This document shows positions 10,256-22,492 of a DNA stretch of 64,000 nucleotides, one piece after another. This DNA comes from Actinernus sp. WN-2022. Lineage: Eukaryota > Cnidaria > Anthozoa > Actiniaria > Actinernidae. The notes under the pieces were generated by a model. The model searched no databases. It saw nothing but the letters and a program-made list of their open reading frames with translations, and was not told the DNA's origin. The stretch covers positions 36,041,867-36,105,866 of the forward strand of contig JAOWCC010001634.1 of NCBI GenBank assembly GCA_030867875.1, given 5' to 3'. Position numbers and translations under genes: made by a program. Each line of letters starts with the position of its first letter. The stretch's first letter is position 1.

Positions 10256-10889
10256 GTAGATATCGTAATGGAAATAGTGACCTGGATTGGTCTATTAGGT
10301 AGCTAGCCAGTAGCGGCAGTTTCGACAACTGAGAGGAATTAGATTTAAAGCCGTTAAATTTAAAGTGCCTGCTGTTACCTTGCATGAGAGTTAGTGAATC
10401 CAATCATCAGCTCGATATCCTCCAAGGACACAGATCCAAATAATTCAATCATGTAATAATTGTTCATTGCGTGTTTGTATAATATCGGTTTTTAAACGTC
10501 ACCCATGAAATCTGATACGCAAGTTAACCGGATAAGAAGCTATTGACCGTTTATGGCATAAGTTACGTGCGTCTGTCATGCTTCCTTGGCAACGACTAAG
10601 ATACAGTAGGTATATACACATATCCTTAAATTTCAGTGGCACGTGCATCCATGAATCCATCTTCAACTAAGTACTTATAACCAGATAGTAGACACTACTT
10701 TTTCGTTTGTTTATTAGCCGTCTATCAATATATTTTTGATGGGTGACTTACCAGTGTTTTCCCTGCCCCGCCGACGCAGATCAACACTAGTTTTTACAGG
10801 ACTAAGTCCTGTCAGTAATGGCACAGTGGGGTGGCGCAGAAAAGGGTTTCTCAGGTGTTAATCAAAAGAGATTAGTCTGGCATGGAAGT
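10256..10889. other. No gene recognised
   Basis: Unexplained sequence with no long frame; its right part leads into the DIRS-like relic. Confidence 0.4.
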
Positions 10890-11460
10890 GAGATTCGAGC
10901 TTCTCCATAACGAAGTTGTATGACTTCTCAAAGGGGTTGACAAAGCTGTGCATCCTGTGGGGACAGATGCCGGGATGGGAAGTCGGCCGGGTTGTCTCCA
11001 CTTGGGATAAAATACAGATGCAAGTCAATGTTGAGAGAGGTCATAACTGAAAAGACCTAGAGTGAGGAGGGTATGCTATAGAACGTAAATAATGAGACGC
11101 TAAAAGACCAGTTGAATGGTACACATATGCTGAGAGTTTCCATCCAAACGGAATGCAGTTGCTGGTAGCTGAGTATCACCCACTCCATTGAAACCCAAAG
11201 TAGGTCTTGCTGGACTCCGAGAGACGAATGTGATCGTATCCCGACTTGTCATTGCAGATGACTTGATATGAATCCTGACCATCCTAACATACCGAGGGAG
11301 GTCCCTAATACTGTCGAGCTTGAAAGGGCGGTCGGCAGTCCACAGGTTAAGGAATCTGTTATCATTGCAAAGTCTCGGTTTAGAAGGTTCTACAGTTAGA
11401 AGTGTTACCGTAGCTAGAACGAAGTGTGGCGGAGACACTTGACCAACTTTCCCCCAAGAT
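10890..11460 (-). pseudogene. DIRS-like retrotransposon relic: reverse transcriptase and RNase H tail
   Basis: On the minus strand the segment LTVEPSKPRLCNDNRFLNLW followed by DLPRYV is the signature of the first reverse-transcriptase blocks of DIRS-group elements of aquatic animals. After a frameshift near 11290 the next frame gives a CNDKSGYDH segment, then KTYFGFQW and a PFGWKLSAYVYHSTG block, all expected in order for this family. A deletion then joins it to an IPSGDNPADFPSRHLS segment typical of the end of the RNase H region. At least one frameshift, one stop (TGA after FGFQWSG) and an internal deletion make it non-functional. No tyrosine recombinase is visible. Confidence 0.7.
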
Positions 11461-12171
11461 GAGAAATAAAATAAAACCCACTTACTTTTTTTTCAGACAA
11501 GCCTTGTGCAAATGTAATTGTGTGTATTTCACTAACTAGTACCCTTTTTGTGTGTGTGTGTGTTTCAAGTCGTTTTTGTGGCAAAAATGTTTTGGACCTA
11601 TTATTATTTACTACATATTTGAATAGTTATCGGACTCGTATGGTGTAAGCTATTTCCGTTAACCTGTACCATAATTTTATTATTTTTCTTTACCTATTGT
11701 AATAATCTTATATTTGCTGGTGCAAATAAACATTGTTGTTGTTGTTGTCGTACTTGTCAAAATCTGCAACATGAAAAACTAACGAGACCTGAAACAACCA
11801 TGGGGGCTGATCAAAGCCAGGTACCGGCTAATCCACAGATCGAATTGGAATTTAGCGTGTTGGTCAGTTGCGGCACTACAGGACTTTTAAAAATGCCATC
11901 CTCGAATGTAAATTAAGTAAGCCACATATTAAAAAGTTTACGGAAAAAAGCCCGTAAAATTTTCATATCGGAGCTGATTTGAAAGGTTTTATTTATATTG
12001 TGCTAGTTTCGTAGTGTGGGCATTTGTTATGTATGGCTGAGTAATTATACACTTCGCATTCAAAGCTTGTAAATTTAATTCCGGCAAAATAAGAAATCGT
12101 TTTTTCCCGATGAAACTGAATTATTTATTTCCAAAACGTTTTTGTATCTGGAAGATTTGATCAAATACTAT
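11461..12171. repeat. Retroposon debris with a (GTT)n tail and a SINE-like fragment
   Basis: A (TG) run lies at 11549-11564. AATAAACATT followed by five GTT units at 11726-11749 looks like the 3' tail of a LINE or SINE. At 11785-11880 the SINE-like block seen at 28735 is present in shortened form (GGCTAATCCACAGATCG and GAATTGGAATTTAG). The rest, to 12171, is unexplained. Confidence 0.45.
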
Positions 12172-12300
12172 AAACTAATTGAGATTTAGAGACGCCGATA
12201 CCGAATTATATTGCCGGCCAGTTGGGAGAAAATATATTCCGTATTGGGCGGAGTCGCGCAATATAATTCGGTATCGGCGTCTCAAAATCTCAATTAGTTT
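12172..12300. mobile_element. Palindromic MITE (about 129 bp)
   Basis: Arms of about 41 bases: AAACTAATTGAGATTT and AGACGCCGATACCG on the left, their complements on the right, with a single-base length difference. The spacer is about 46 bp. A smaller relative made of GAGACGCCAATA and TATTGGCGTCTC lies at 12699-12730, and CGTGATAC-type phrases next to both suggest a larger decayed element spanning 12172-12770. Confidence 0.6.
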
Positions 12301-12770
12301 TGTATCACGATTCAACAATTAAGCCGTGAATTGTTAAAAGAAAGAAGAGAATGAAGCACCAAACTTATGCTGATCGTAATTTCAATTCTCAAAAGCGCCT
12401 TAGTATATCTATGGCAACGGTTTCACGGCTTGAGTGGCGAAAACTTTCGCGACGTGTTTTGAAATCTCTTCAAAAATTGTGAAAATTGTACTTTTAGCGG
12501 ATAAGAGTGTTAGATTTCTGACGGAAACTACAATGCCAACCTTACCTTTAGGATTGAATAATTCGTATCTTGTAATTTACAGTGTTTTGAAGGTGAAATT
12601 GTAGAAATCTTGCTGTTGAACAAACGACTTTTGAACTTGACCTGGAACCCATGTAACTGCAAGGGCTCGCGCAAGAGCCAATCAGAGGCTGGTATTCTGA
12701 GACGCCAATACCATGTTATATTGGCGTCTCAAAAGTAAACAAAATGATCAGTGAATCGTGATACTATATT

Positions 12771-13323
12771 ACAAGCGGAATTTTTTTTTTAAACAAATCT
12801 CTGCTTCTGCTTCTCTGCTTCTGCTCAGTTCTCTGCTGCTTCTGCTTATATAGCGAAATGTTCGCAGGTTTAACTGCTGACCAAATCTACCGTTTTTACA
12901 GCTATCCCACAATTAACTTCATGCTTGGATAGCTGAGTTTTGGGTGTAAAGTTTGATACCAAAAACGTGAACCTTTTTTTCTGGGTAAAATCACACCGAG
13001 ATTATCATCATAGTTTCACGAACCGGAAAGAACTGCGACGGATGGAGCATCGTGTTGGATTTTAGTTTGATTTGTAAATCTTAATGGCCTGAGTGTATAA
13101 TTTTGGAATTACGAACGAAAACCAGGTCTAGTTGAATAATCGATATTGAACTAGAGATATGAACTTGTCAACTTTGGGTTTAGCGTGTTTTTGCTCGTCC
13201 ATAAGACGCATTGAGTGGCGCCGGACTTTCTTCGTAGTAGAGCATAGTGGAAAGGAAAAGCATAACACAAGCAATTGATCTAATTTTTGGCAACAGTCCA
13301 GTATGCAAGCCAAAATGATCTGA
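12771..13323. other. No gene recognised; CTTCTGCT-rich stretch
   Basis: A CTCTGCTTCTG repeat tract occupies about 12800-12850. Otherwise no feature. Confidence 0.4.
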
Positions 13324-14310
13324 TTGCTGGTCCGGCAAGCTGAGAATATTTATTATCTTCGCTTGTATTTGCAAAATTGTGAAGTCGTTCCATACATTTA
13401 TGGTAGAAACCGCTTATGTACCGCGGGCGCAATGTCCGTGATTGTTGGCGATGTTGAGTACGCCGACGATTCGACCATAATTGCTCCTGTTTCGAAAGAT
13501 TCTAACATCTCGACTGATTTGGTCTGCCAATTTCTGGACTGAACTAAACATAAATCTCTATGTCATGTAACCCTACCAAGTATAAGGAGCTTTAGTATTC
13601 CGTAAGAAAGGTAATCTAGACGCTTAACCGATTATTACGAGTATACCCCAAAACACAGAGCTCACTATATCAGGGGTAACTAACCGTTACTTTTCAGTCT
13701 AACTGTAGATTTACGCTTATCAAAGCTAATAAGTGTATGTTTATACTTATATCCATGCGCAAAGAAGGACTGATATAGTCAGTCTGAAATTGATCATATG
13801 TTTTATGGTATTGTCTTCAGTACCGAATATAACTTATGGCCTATCAGCCTATGGTGCAGCCGAAGCTGAACTTACTACTATTCAATGCTTCTTAGATCCG
13901 CTGCTTTAAGCGTAAATACGTTTCTCAGTCCATCAAGATAGAACGATATTAATCAAGTGAGGAGACTAGATATACATCCACTATACATAAGCAGCTTCCT
14001 AAAGTCAAACTCTTCGAAACAAATCAGTCTGCGCCCTAAAGTTAACTCTGCTAGATTTAAAAATAGTTTTATTAATCGTCTAATTTTATAATGCAATTTG
14101 GCTGTCTGTCACATGTATACTTTCATACATTTTATTGTCTGTTGTATATAGTAATTAGATTTAGCAGTTAAATTATCGTTAGTTATCTTTTAATCTTTAT
14201 ACAACTTGTAACATAAGATATGTATTTTTGTCTAGTATGCAATAAATACCATTATTATTAGTATTGTTATTATTGCTATTATTGTTATTATTATTAAAGA
14301 TTACGGCCTG
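13324..14310 (+). pseudogene. Decayed LINE: polymerase YADD fragment to (ATT)n tail
   Basis: The frame at 13324-13542 contains VIVGDVEYADDSTIIAPVS, matching the YADD polymerase block of non-LTR reverse transcriptases. Near 14025-14095 a further piece, LRPKVNSARFKNSF followed by an INR segment and a stop, matches the extreme C-terminus of such proteins. The 3' untranslated part ends at AATAAATACC with a long ATT/GTT microsatellite tail (14250-14298). The sequence between is full of stops. Orientation and tail agree with one plus-strand LINE copy, heavily mutated. Confidence 0.6.
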
Positions 14311-14870
14311 GTAGAATTAGAAGCGACGATCATAGTTGCCGGACGTTTTGCAAGGAATTGACAAGCATAATTATAATATTTTGCGGTAACATTTATATCT
14401 CTTTTGCTGTAGAAGTTTTCATTCCATCAATTTTATTGAAATCGTTACCAGCAAAGCTGATGGGTTAGTTAATCTATAACATCTTTGTTAAGAAAATATA
14501 TCGTGTCGTTTTGAAGACTTTCGCATTTTACTTAAAAACAAGGGGGGTCGAAAGAAGCACTTACATCTCCGAAAATATCATGTATCTTGGAATTCTGTTT
14601 TGTGTTTACTGTTTCTCAATATCAGGAAATACGTGGTCTAAAATGTCTCAATGATCGGCCAATTCGGCTTTGCAGTCTCATTCCCAGTGTCGGGTAATTT
14701 ATGACCGGCTATCCGCCATGCAGTGAATGTCAATTAAAACTGATGTGCGTGGTGCATCTTCAAATAGGATTTCAACAAATTCGTTAGCCGGAACTATAAC
14801 TAAAATGGCACCGGAAAATACATTTTGCTTAATGGCTTCAGTTCTTACACTTCCGATGGGCTAATGAAAA
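14311..14870. other. No gene recognised
   Basis: Unexplained sequence up to the start of similarity with the long repeat unit at 14871. Confidence 0.4.
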
Positions 14871-17800
14871 TCAAGTATTAACCTCGATATATACTCGTAG
14901 TCATAAGGGTACCTACATGGCCTTTTGAGACTTTTAATGTGCCACTCAAGAGTCCTTTTAGCCAGGGTAGGATCCGAAAAACTGGTAAAAATCTATACTA
15001 CCTTTACCTACTTGAGACCCGGCTGGGAAGCCCTTCCATGACGAAGAAATAGTTGACGACAGTGCATGATGTTCTGAATTAGTCGCAAAGACTGTATTAT
15101 AATATAGTTAAATTAAAGTACAAAACTATATATATAACTGTACGAGAAACTTGACATGCAGTCACATAACCTTTTTTTGTTGTTGTAAAGAGAATAGCAA
15201 GCTGACATGAAACACCGCTAAGTTTTGTGATCAGATCACTTAATAAAAAAAGTCACACTATTTTGTTTCACCCAGGACAAGAATCTGTACTCAGCCTCGT
15301 ATATCCTCCCTCTCAGGACCTGAAATGTTATTGGCTACCCAACAACAGTAACCCCAAAACAATAACAAACCAGTAGAAGTGCTTTTTCTTGAAAGAATAG
15401 ATGTAGCTCAATCAGTTCGATTAGCATCGTCCTCGACCTTTCGAGCTGCCCTTTCCCTATTTTTCGAAAATCTGACTGTGAAAAGTAATAATAGGATAAC
15501 TAAAGATTCAACAAACATAAAATTTGGCGAGAAGACACTTTTTCACCTTTCAGTCGTCCAAGACGTCGCCGTCGTGCTTGTTCAAAGGTCGTATTATTCA
15601 AATTGGGACGTCTGTTAACTTCAAGTTGAGTCAAATGTGTCCAGCTTATGTTGGAGAACGTGCAAAGAGTGAACTGAGAGGTCCTGAAAGTGGCTGAATT
15701 TTACTCATTATTTTCTTCTAGATTCTACTCAGTCGTCTGCAGTTGGGATACGTCTCCATAGCAACTATAGGATTTCTTCCATTTTTCTAGTACACTGTAC
15801 AAACAGTTTGGTTTTCAATGTATTCAGAATCCGGCGCACTGCTTGTTAATTACCACGTACGTGTACAATTCTGGTGACAATTCGTGCTTTCTAAAACATT
15901 AGATCATATCTATTTTATGAAAATAAAATGTTGGACAGATGAATGTGTATCTTGACTCAGAAAAACAATTCCTATAGTATTTTCAATGAAAAATTTAACT
16001 TGAGTAGTGCGTTAATAGGGTATGTGCTGTGATGTAAATCGGTTTAATCCACTAAATTTACCTACTAAATAAAATATAATTTTGACTGTAACTGGTGTGT
16101 ATTTCATACGTTCGTATCCTATTTATCTAGACAAGGTTATTTTTAATAGGAATGAAACATTAATGAAACATTAATGAGTCAAGAAATATGGCACGACGAC
16201 ATTTAGAAGCAAGAAAGCGGTAAAAACGTCGTATCCGGTGATAAAAAACTGGTTCAGTGAAGTATATATACATTTGATTTCAATTCCATATCTAAAAATA
16301 CAGGTGATATGCTACTGGAACTTCTTGTACACACGACTACCGTTTTAGAGTATTTCCAGCTTTTATATATAATAACACATTTTCGGCTATAGGCCACATT
16401 TTCTACGAACAATACCATGACGGTAAAATCATAGGAACAAAATTAAAGCGTTTGGCCCGCTCCTTTGCTTGCAAGTAAGCCTTCAAAAATTAATGAAAAC
16501 ATCTGTCCTTACTCAACATATAAACATATGACAGGTATATGTACATATTGTGGAAAAATAGAAGATTTGATTATTATTATTATTACTATTATTATTGTGC
16601 GAATAGCACAGACATATCACTTACCGCGAGAATGGATCAAGAAGCAAACTATGTTTTTCTACCTATAAGCTAACTTGGAAATTATATTCACTTTACTAAA
16701 CAGCAATAAAGCATAATTTATGCTTACCTGATTTCTCGAAGTTCGATATTTAAAGGCACTATTTACTGGATCCCTCAATTGTCGTCTTTAAAAGTGCGGT
16801 GTCTATTAAGTACAATGTTTAAAACGACTACTATATAACCCATAACGATAAAAAGCAGTGAATTGAAATATAAATATATTAATATACGCCCACATCTAGG
16901 CCTCCAACCGGTTCCATTTTACTAACTAAACAAACTGCTATCAATAAGGAAAAATAAAACATTTTGTAATTGTGTCGGTTTTAGCCGCTTGATTACAAGT
17001 GCGACTTTGGGTTGCTGGCTTTGATAAATAAAAGACTGTTACTGCCTTGAGCCATGTCTCTTTGTTTAATTCTGGATTAATCACAAGTTGACGATATACC
17101 ATAACTCAAGGATGATCAGTACGTGACGACACGCAATGGCATGGAGATAGTCACGGTAAAAGATAGTCACGAATACCTTACGCAAACGCTGACAAACTAC
17201 ACACTTGTATAGAAAAACAAGTACTGACATGTATTAAGAATTAATGTTCTTATATTGTTTTATTGTTATTTCCTTTGCTCATAACAACGATTTGAACAAA
17301 TAACGATACGACTATATTACCATCCCTGAGTATGAATAAGATTTGTTATGTCTCTCGACTGTAATATTGTTTTTTTTTAAGTAGTCTCCAACACGGAGAA
17401 GTCCCAATCAAGCTTTCGTAAAATGGCAAACAAAACTTGATGCAAACTAATTTAACCCTTCGCGCACTTGACTTGGATAACTTGAGGCCGACGGGAGACG
17501 GCTACGATTTAACGTCCTTATCCGAGAAAACGTGAAGGTAAAATAAGAACGAGATAAAACGTTCTCGTTGAAATTTAAATTTAAATTCGCAGCTTGTGAA
17601 GAACCCAAGCACGCATACCAGTTAGAAAGCTATCTTCAATTTGTAAGATTTCAAACTTATGCAACAAGATGTATTGAAATCTCGGGGAATTATACAACGT
17701 TGTCTTTCAGTACTGAGAACATGATTTTGCACATGAGCGATAGAACAAGCACGTACATATAGATTAGTACTATATCCTTATCTTTAACCCATTAATCTGC

Positions 17801-17997
17801 CACGCAGAAGTAAATTTGAAAATGCAAACACTAGACACTAGTGTTTCTTATCTTCGGGGCTTATATATAGAAATAGAAACAATTAAGTAAAGAAATTTGT
17901 TTTCAGTGTTTACTGAAGTATCGCGGCAATGCACATGAATGTGTGGAATTGTCATAGCTTTTCTTATCTCTTCAAATATATAGGGATAAATATATAG
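14871..17997. repeat. Copy A of the long dispersed repeat unit
   Basis: From TCAAGTATTAACC to AAATATATAGG the sequence follows copies B (29588-31676) and C plus D (33200-34557 continuing at 37808-40187) in the same order. Markers shared in order: the block ending GAAATAGT near 15050, one 59-bp satellite unit (copies B and C have more), the block around TTCACCCAGGACAAG, an exon-like block at 15722-15900, an ATT microsatellite at 16570-16596, and the block near 17530-17990. Copy A is the most diverged, lacks every insertion found in the others, and so serves as the empty-site reference at 16136-16145 and 16211-16228. Confidence 0.8.
15722..15900 (+). pseudogene. Degenerate copy of the exon-like block found at 31424
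   Basis: Retains the TTTTCTTCTAG acceptor-like end and the GGGATACGTCTCC start seen at 31424 and 34161, but a stop and length changes break the frame after the FLPF segment. Confidence 0.4.
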
Positions 17998-18007
17998 GAG
18001 TTTGACT

Positions 18008-18235
18008 AATGGTCGCGGGTCGCGTGTCGCGGGTAAAAAGGTGCGGGTGCGGGTAAAAAGGTGCGGGTGCCGGTAAAAAGGTGCGGGGCGGGTAAAAAGG
18101 TGCGGGTGCCGGTAAAAAGGTGCGGGTGCCGGTAAAAAGGTGCGGGTGCCGGTAAAAAGGTGCGGGTGCCGGTAAAAAGGTGCGGCCGCGGGTACAAAGG
18201 TGCGGCTGCGGGTACAAAGGTGCTGGTTCATGTAC
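18008..18235. repeat. 20-bp GC-rich minisatellite (about ten units)
   Basis: Unit GTGCGGGTGCCGGTAAAAAG, repeated with small changes; flanked on the left by GTTTGACTAATGGTCGCGGG. A shorter array of the same unit in the opposite orientation, with the same flank, is at 25090-25165. All three minus-strand frames stay open because the unit contains no stops there; they are not genes. Confidence 0.9.
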
Positions 18236-18421
18236 ACACCTTGTCAGTTTGCCATGTCGACATCAAGGCACCGAAGCCAAAAGAATCAATGGTTACTGTT
18301 CGACTGTATGAAGTGATTCGCGAGGGACATCGAAAAGTTTTGGACTTGTGACATTAAGTCTATATAATGATATTTTCTAGTTCTTCTATGAATTCATACT
18401 AAAACCCGTGGGACGACTGGT
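18236..18421. repeat. Inverted paralogue of 24001-24108 plus 24671-24765 (empty site of a hAT insertion)
   Basis: This 185-bp stretch is the reverse complement of the two pieces that flank the element at 24109-24670, and it has a single CTCGCGAA (read on the minus strand) where the other locus has two. It is therefore the uninterrupted form of that site. Confidence 0.85.
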
Positions 18422-19648
18422 GAATTTTTTAACGGGATAGCCGGTGTGTAGCTTCTTCAACATGTCTTTTGTTCTAAATACGTGTTAACTGAGCTCACAT
18501 TTCATTACTTGCATTTTCAAGTCATGCAGCGTACGTGTGTTTGACTCGTAGATTCCGTTACCCGTTTGTTATCGTGATGGCATCAGATGGAGCAAGATTA
18601 GTGGGTTTTCCGCTTATTGTTTCCTTTATTATTAAGACGGGTAGCTTGCTGGATAGACCCTTGCTCGACTCTTAAACCACAGGAAGCCCGGTTTCACATC
18701 TTTTTTCCCGATTATTATAATTAGGAGTTGCTTCTGAGGAGGCTATGCTGGATATTCATTTTAGGATTTTCACCCTTTGCCCATGCATTTCTGTCATTCA
18801 CAATTTGAACTCATCTAAACTGAAGAGACCGACCATTTGAAAATTGATTTTTTTTTTGGGTGGGGGAGGGGGGGGGGGGGGGGGAGGGGTTCCGCAAACG
18901 CAAATCCCCCCTCCCCACAAAAAAATCGAGCAAGCCAAATTTGCATAGAAAATAAATCGAGCGAGCCAAAACCACACAGAAAAAAAATCGAGCAAGGGTG
19001 AAACTTTATTCATTAGCTGAAACGTAAAATGTAATGAAATTGTTGTTGTAATGCCAAGCCAATGTTTAGTCTCCAGAGTGACAGGAAACCAGTGTTTTAG
19101 AGGGCAGTAAAATCAAAAATTTCGGCTCGGGCATTTGGCCCTCGCAACATATACAGACAATATGCTTTTAACCTGAATACGAAGCATGGTATTATCTAAT
19201 ATAAGCTCAGGATCAAACGCATATCCCCATAGCACAGATAATGCTTGCAAGTATCTTCTATAGTTGTCGCCTTGTGGCGGGTGGGCTATTTGGTAGGTCA
19301 TTATTACCACGGAGGCCTGGGTCCAGGCCTGGGGCGTTTTGGCTTTCCTCATTCCGCCATCTTGCTTTCTTCTTTTCATGCCATTTCTAAGTCTAGTTTT
19401 ATCGTGATTTGGTCAAATTTTCGGTAATGATATTTTCCGGGAATATTTAAATGGCTCTTGTGAATGGCTTTGGATGAAATACTCGCTTATTTGGACGATA
19501 GATTCGACATACCCGGCGATGGATTCTGACGTGGCATCGAGAAAATGACGAAGGCGTGAATTAGCAGCTCTTGTGGTAGAAGAACCGCCTACTCGCGATT
19601 AATAAAACTGCCATGGACACCTCTTACACAAGTTACAAGCCTGTAGAA
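18422..19648. other. No gene; relic of a GGGACGGACCATT-type MITE end and a G-run
   Basis: At 18818-18850 GACCGACCATTTGAAAATTG followed by T- and G-runs matches the end of the element family at 23803-23835 and resembles the 37886-38534 element. The G-run at 18857-18886 is low complexity. ATCGAGCAAG phrases at 18926-18996 recur at 23728-23790. Nothing is recognised in 19010-19648. Confidence 0.45.
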
Positions 19649-20205
19649 AGAGTGTACTGGATACAATCAATGCATTGCTTTAAAATCAAGTCTCACAAAA
19701 TACAGTGATGTAAGTTAAATAATAGAACTATTCCATGTGGTTAATACTAATAGGACGTTTGTATTATAACTGTTATTACTCAGAGTTTCATTGAAATACT
19801 TCTAGTTAGTAATAATTTATGTCCAGGGGGTACTCCCTATAGTAGACCATGCAGCGCAGCCACTCTAACAACTTCACTGAAGAATTATGATTTGATACCT
19901 AATGGAATATGTAAAAAATATAAACCCTGAACACCTCAAGGAAATATAAACCTGAATGTCAAACATTGAATAATGAAAACAATCTGTCACTATACAAATT
20001 AATATGATAAATGGATGGAGTAGTGAAGAGTGTACTAGATACCATGCATTGCTTTAAAATCAGTTCTCAAGAAATACTTGTCATGTAAATAAATAGACCT
20101 ATCCCATATGTTATAATACTAATAAAATATTTGCATTACAGCTATTATATAAACACTGGGAGTTCCATCAAAATACTTCTAGTTAGCAATAATTTATGCC
20201 TTCAT
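19649..20205. repeat. Diverged direct repeat (about 180 bp, twice)
   Basis: The block 19649-19830 (AGAGTGTACTGGATAC, GCATTGCTTTAAAATCA, ATACTTCTAGTTAG, AATAATTTATG) recurs at 20027-20205 in the same order with substitutions and short indels, about 380 bp apart. Confidence 0.65.
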
Positions 20206-20349
20206 TACTGTCATAAGTTAATGTCCAGATTATCACCAAAGGCATCTCACATAGCTTGTAAGAACTTGCCATTCTTGCAAGTACCTTCTAGTACGCATTG
20301 CGTACCTTTGTTTTTTTATTTGAGACTACGGAACAATGCAATATGATGA

Positions 20350-22492
20350 ACAAGAGCCCATCTGGGCTTTCACTCGGGCCACATGAGATTGAAGATGAAA
20401 TACACTTTCATTTTAAATCCTCTTAGTAATATTAACCAAAGAGAATAATTATTAGCTGAATTTAGCAGTCTTTAGGATTGGCCGGTAGCGCGGTGACTTT
20501 CATTCTCTGCTCCCCAAGCATATATGTAATTTAATATTTTTGTTTTTCTCGTATGTTGACCTTTTAATTTAAACACTACTTATTCATGTAACACGTTTAC
20601 AATTTAGTCTGATGTTCTGTTATACTGCAGGTTCCGAGTACTAATAGATGATTGTCTCAAATGTATGTTTATATTTGTACCATATTATAAGTTGTACCTG
20701 TCCATCCTGTGATGGAGCTAGCTATGTCAATCTGTGTGCCTCTATGTAACTTTATCTGCTGTTCTTGCTATAGCGATATTTACTGTTTGTAAACACGATG
20801 TCATTTATATATTTGCATATATAATGTGGTTGGCAAAAAAAAACGCGTGTTTGTATGACTTGTATGGGAACTAGCGATTTGGGACTCACAAAATACGGCT
20901 AAAGTCTCAATTCTGCTTCCAAATCCAAACATGGTTATCAAGCTCAATGAAGGATTCTTCAGTTTTCCCCATATTAACAGACATGTAACAGTATCTTAAT
21001 CCGGGAGAGACTCTCTAGCTAGGTTATTCTGTCGTCAAACATGCCTTAGCTGTGTAGTTGACCTGACCCAAACTGTCAACAGTTTTACCATTGACAGATT
21101 GCCTAACGTTACGGCCGGGAATAGATTTCTGACAATGACTCATCGATCGATACTCCTTGTCTCGTAATGACAACAAGTGTATAAATGCAATACAATGACA
21201 TATTCAGACTTTGAATTTGATTGAAAATAGATCAAAAACTCGGGGAAATGTCCGGCTAAAACTGTATGAATAAATGTGAAATGAAACATAAATTTCATAG
21301 CAAGAAAACAATTGTAATTCCCAATGAGAAAGCTCTTCTAAGTCCGCTTCTCAAATAATTTCACAGACTGTTTTACAAAAACATTTGCGCTTGTCGACAC
21401 AAGAGTTCAGTTGACCTTTCAAATAATTTATTCTCAAATCAAAAAGAGTTTACTTACAGTACTTGTCTTACGTAACTGAATCTTTCGTTTTGGATCTTTT
21501 GGTAGTGTTGTTCAGTGACAGCATCCCACCTTCGTGCACATATGCACTGAAACGGAATGAAAGTCGAAGCCTACCTCGAACTTAACTTTCAGCTAACCTG
21601 TTTCCTTTCATTCCACAATGAATAATAATCTCATAAAGTAAGCCCGTAGCTTTCAATAAATTTGCCAATGTCTGAATGAAACAGCTAGATCTTTTCCAAT
21701 TTCTCTCACGAGTCACGGCAGAAGACAGTCTCAAGCTACAAAACTTGAATTTTGATCCTCTTCACAGTAACGTAATTTAACGTCTCAGATATTATATATA
21801 TTCCCTACTTCAGCTAGCGCTGTGCATTTCAAGTGAAAACATGCCTTAGTTGTACAAGACCTGACCCAACTTTAGGTTGTATTGCATAATTGCCCACGAT
21901 GGAATAGATTTCTGACAATGACTCATTGAAATTGATATCTCCTTGTCTCGCCTAGTCTGAGAGCTTTGAACTTTCTTATCTGAGCGCGCCTGACGAAACT
22001 AACCTTTGATTATAATTCGATACCCGTCGATATCCAAACGTGTTTGGATATTGTATTTCGCTTACGTTTCTAAATGTACATTGGATCTGTCCAGACAGCG
22101 CTGATCGAATGTATTACGTTGTTCATGTATTTTTATGGTCAAGAAGAGCGCCAGTTGAAATATCCTGAGCCTTTTGGAAGGCTTTCGCACGAGTGAAGTT
22201 AAATAAAACATTAAAGTGCTTACATTTGAGAGATGGGACTCCAAATTAGAGAGACATTTGCTCGCGGATCGACCATCTTGATTTACTGTATTAAATTATG
22301 TACAGAAATTAACCTAGCCTGCTTGCAGGCTCTGGCTAGGAACCCCAAATCAACCAGAGCCTGCAAGCAGGCTAAAATTAACCTGGCGAGTGTTACGTGA
22401 CCAGCACAGTGCGATCTGATTGGTGGTGAAAAACTTGAAATTTAATACATGGGTCAATTTAAGACTCGGTGCTGCCACAGGCAGCCCGAGTA
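20350..22492 (-). mobile_element. Helentron-type (Helitron-like) element H1, non-autonomous
   Basis: Read on the minus strand, the 5' end is TACTCGGGCTGCCTGTGGC, forming a hairpin closed by GCACCGAGT, and the 3' end is GGCCCGAGTGAAAGCCCAGA-TGGGCTC-TTGT. The inverted repeat of the 5' tip (GGCCCGAGT) lies inside the 3' end, before a terminal hairpin. This asymmetric arrangement, with insertion between two T bases and no duplication, is the layout described for Helentrons. No Rep/helicase frame is present. A second copy of the 5' end at about 23272-23301 suggests a nested or duplicated neighbour. Confidence 0.65.
22062..22244 (-). other. Conserved short frame inside the Helentron family (H1 copy)
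   Basis: Encodes ESHLSNVSTLMFYLTSLVRK followed by a RLRIFQLAL segment. Related frames occur in the same position relative to the 5' end in H2 (27168-27371, opposite orientation to H2) and H5 (44128-44424), and a broken one at 22862-23000. No known domain. See the H5 copy for the best start codon. Confidence 0.35.

Noticed and set aside
13128..13374. Two overlapping minus-strand frames of about 60 codons
   Set aside because: No motif; they overlap the start of a decayed plus-strand LINE.
17848..18237. Overlapping repeat-rich frames on the minus strand (Pro/His/Phe repeats)
   Set aside because: Three frames are open at once because the 20-bp minisatellite lacks stops; a 20-bp unit cannot encode a regular protein repeat in one frame.
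18857..18886. G-run as a regulatory quadruplex
   Set aside because: Uninterrupted homopolymer runs of this kind recur at 37911, 53045, 54440 and 62849 and vary in length; more likely slippage or assembly noise.
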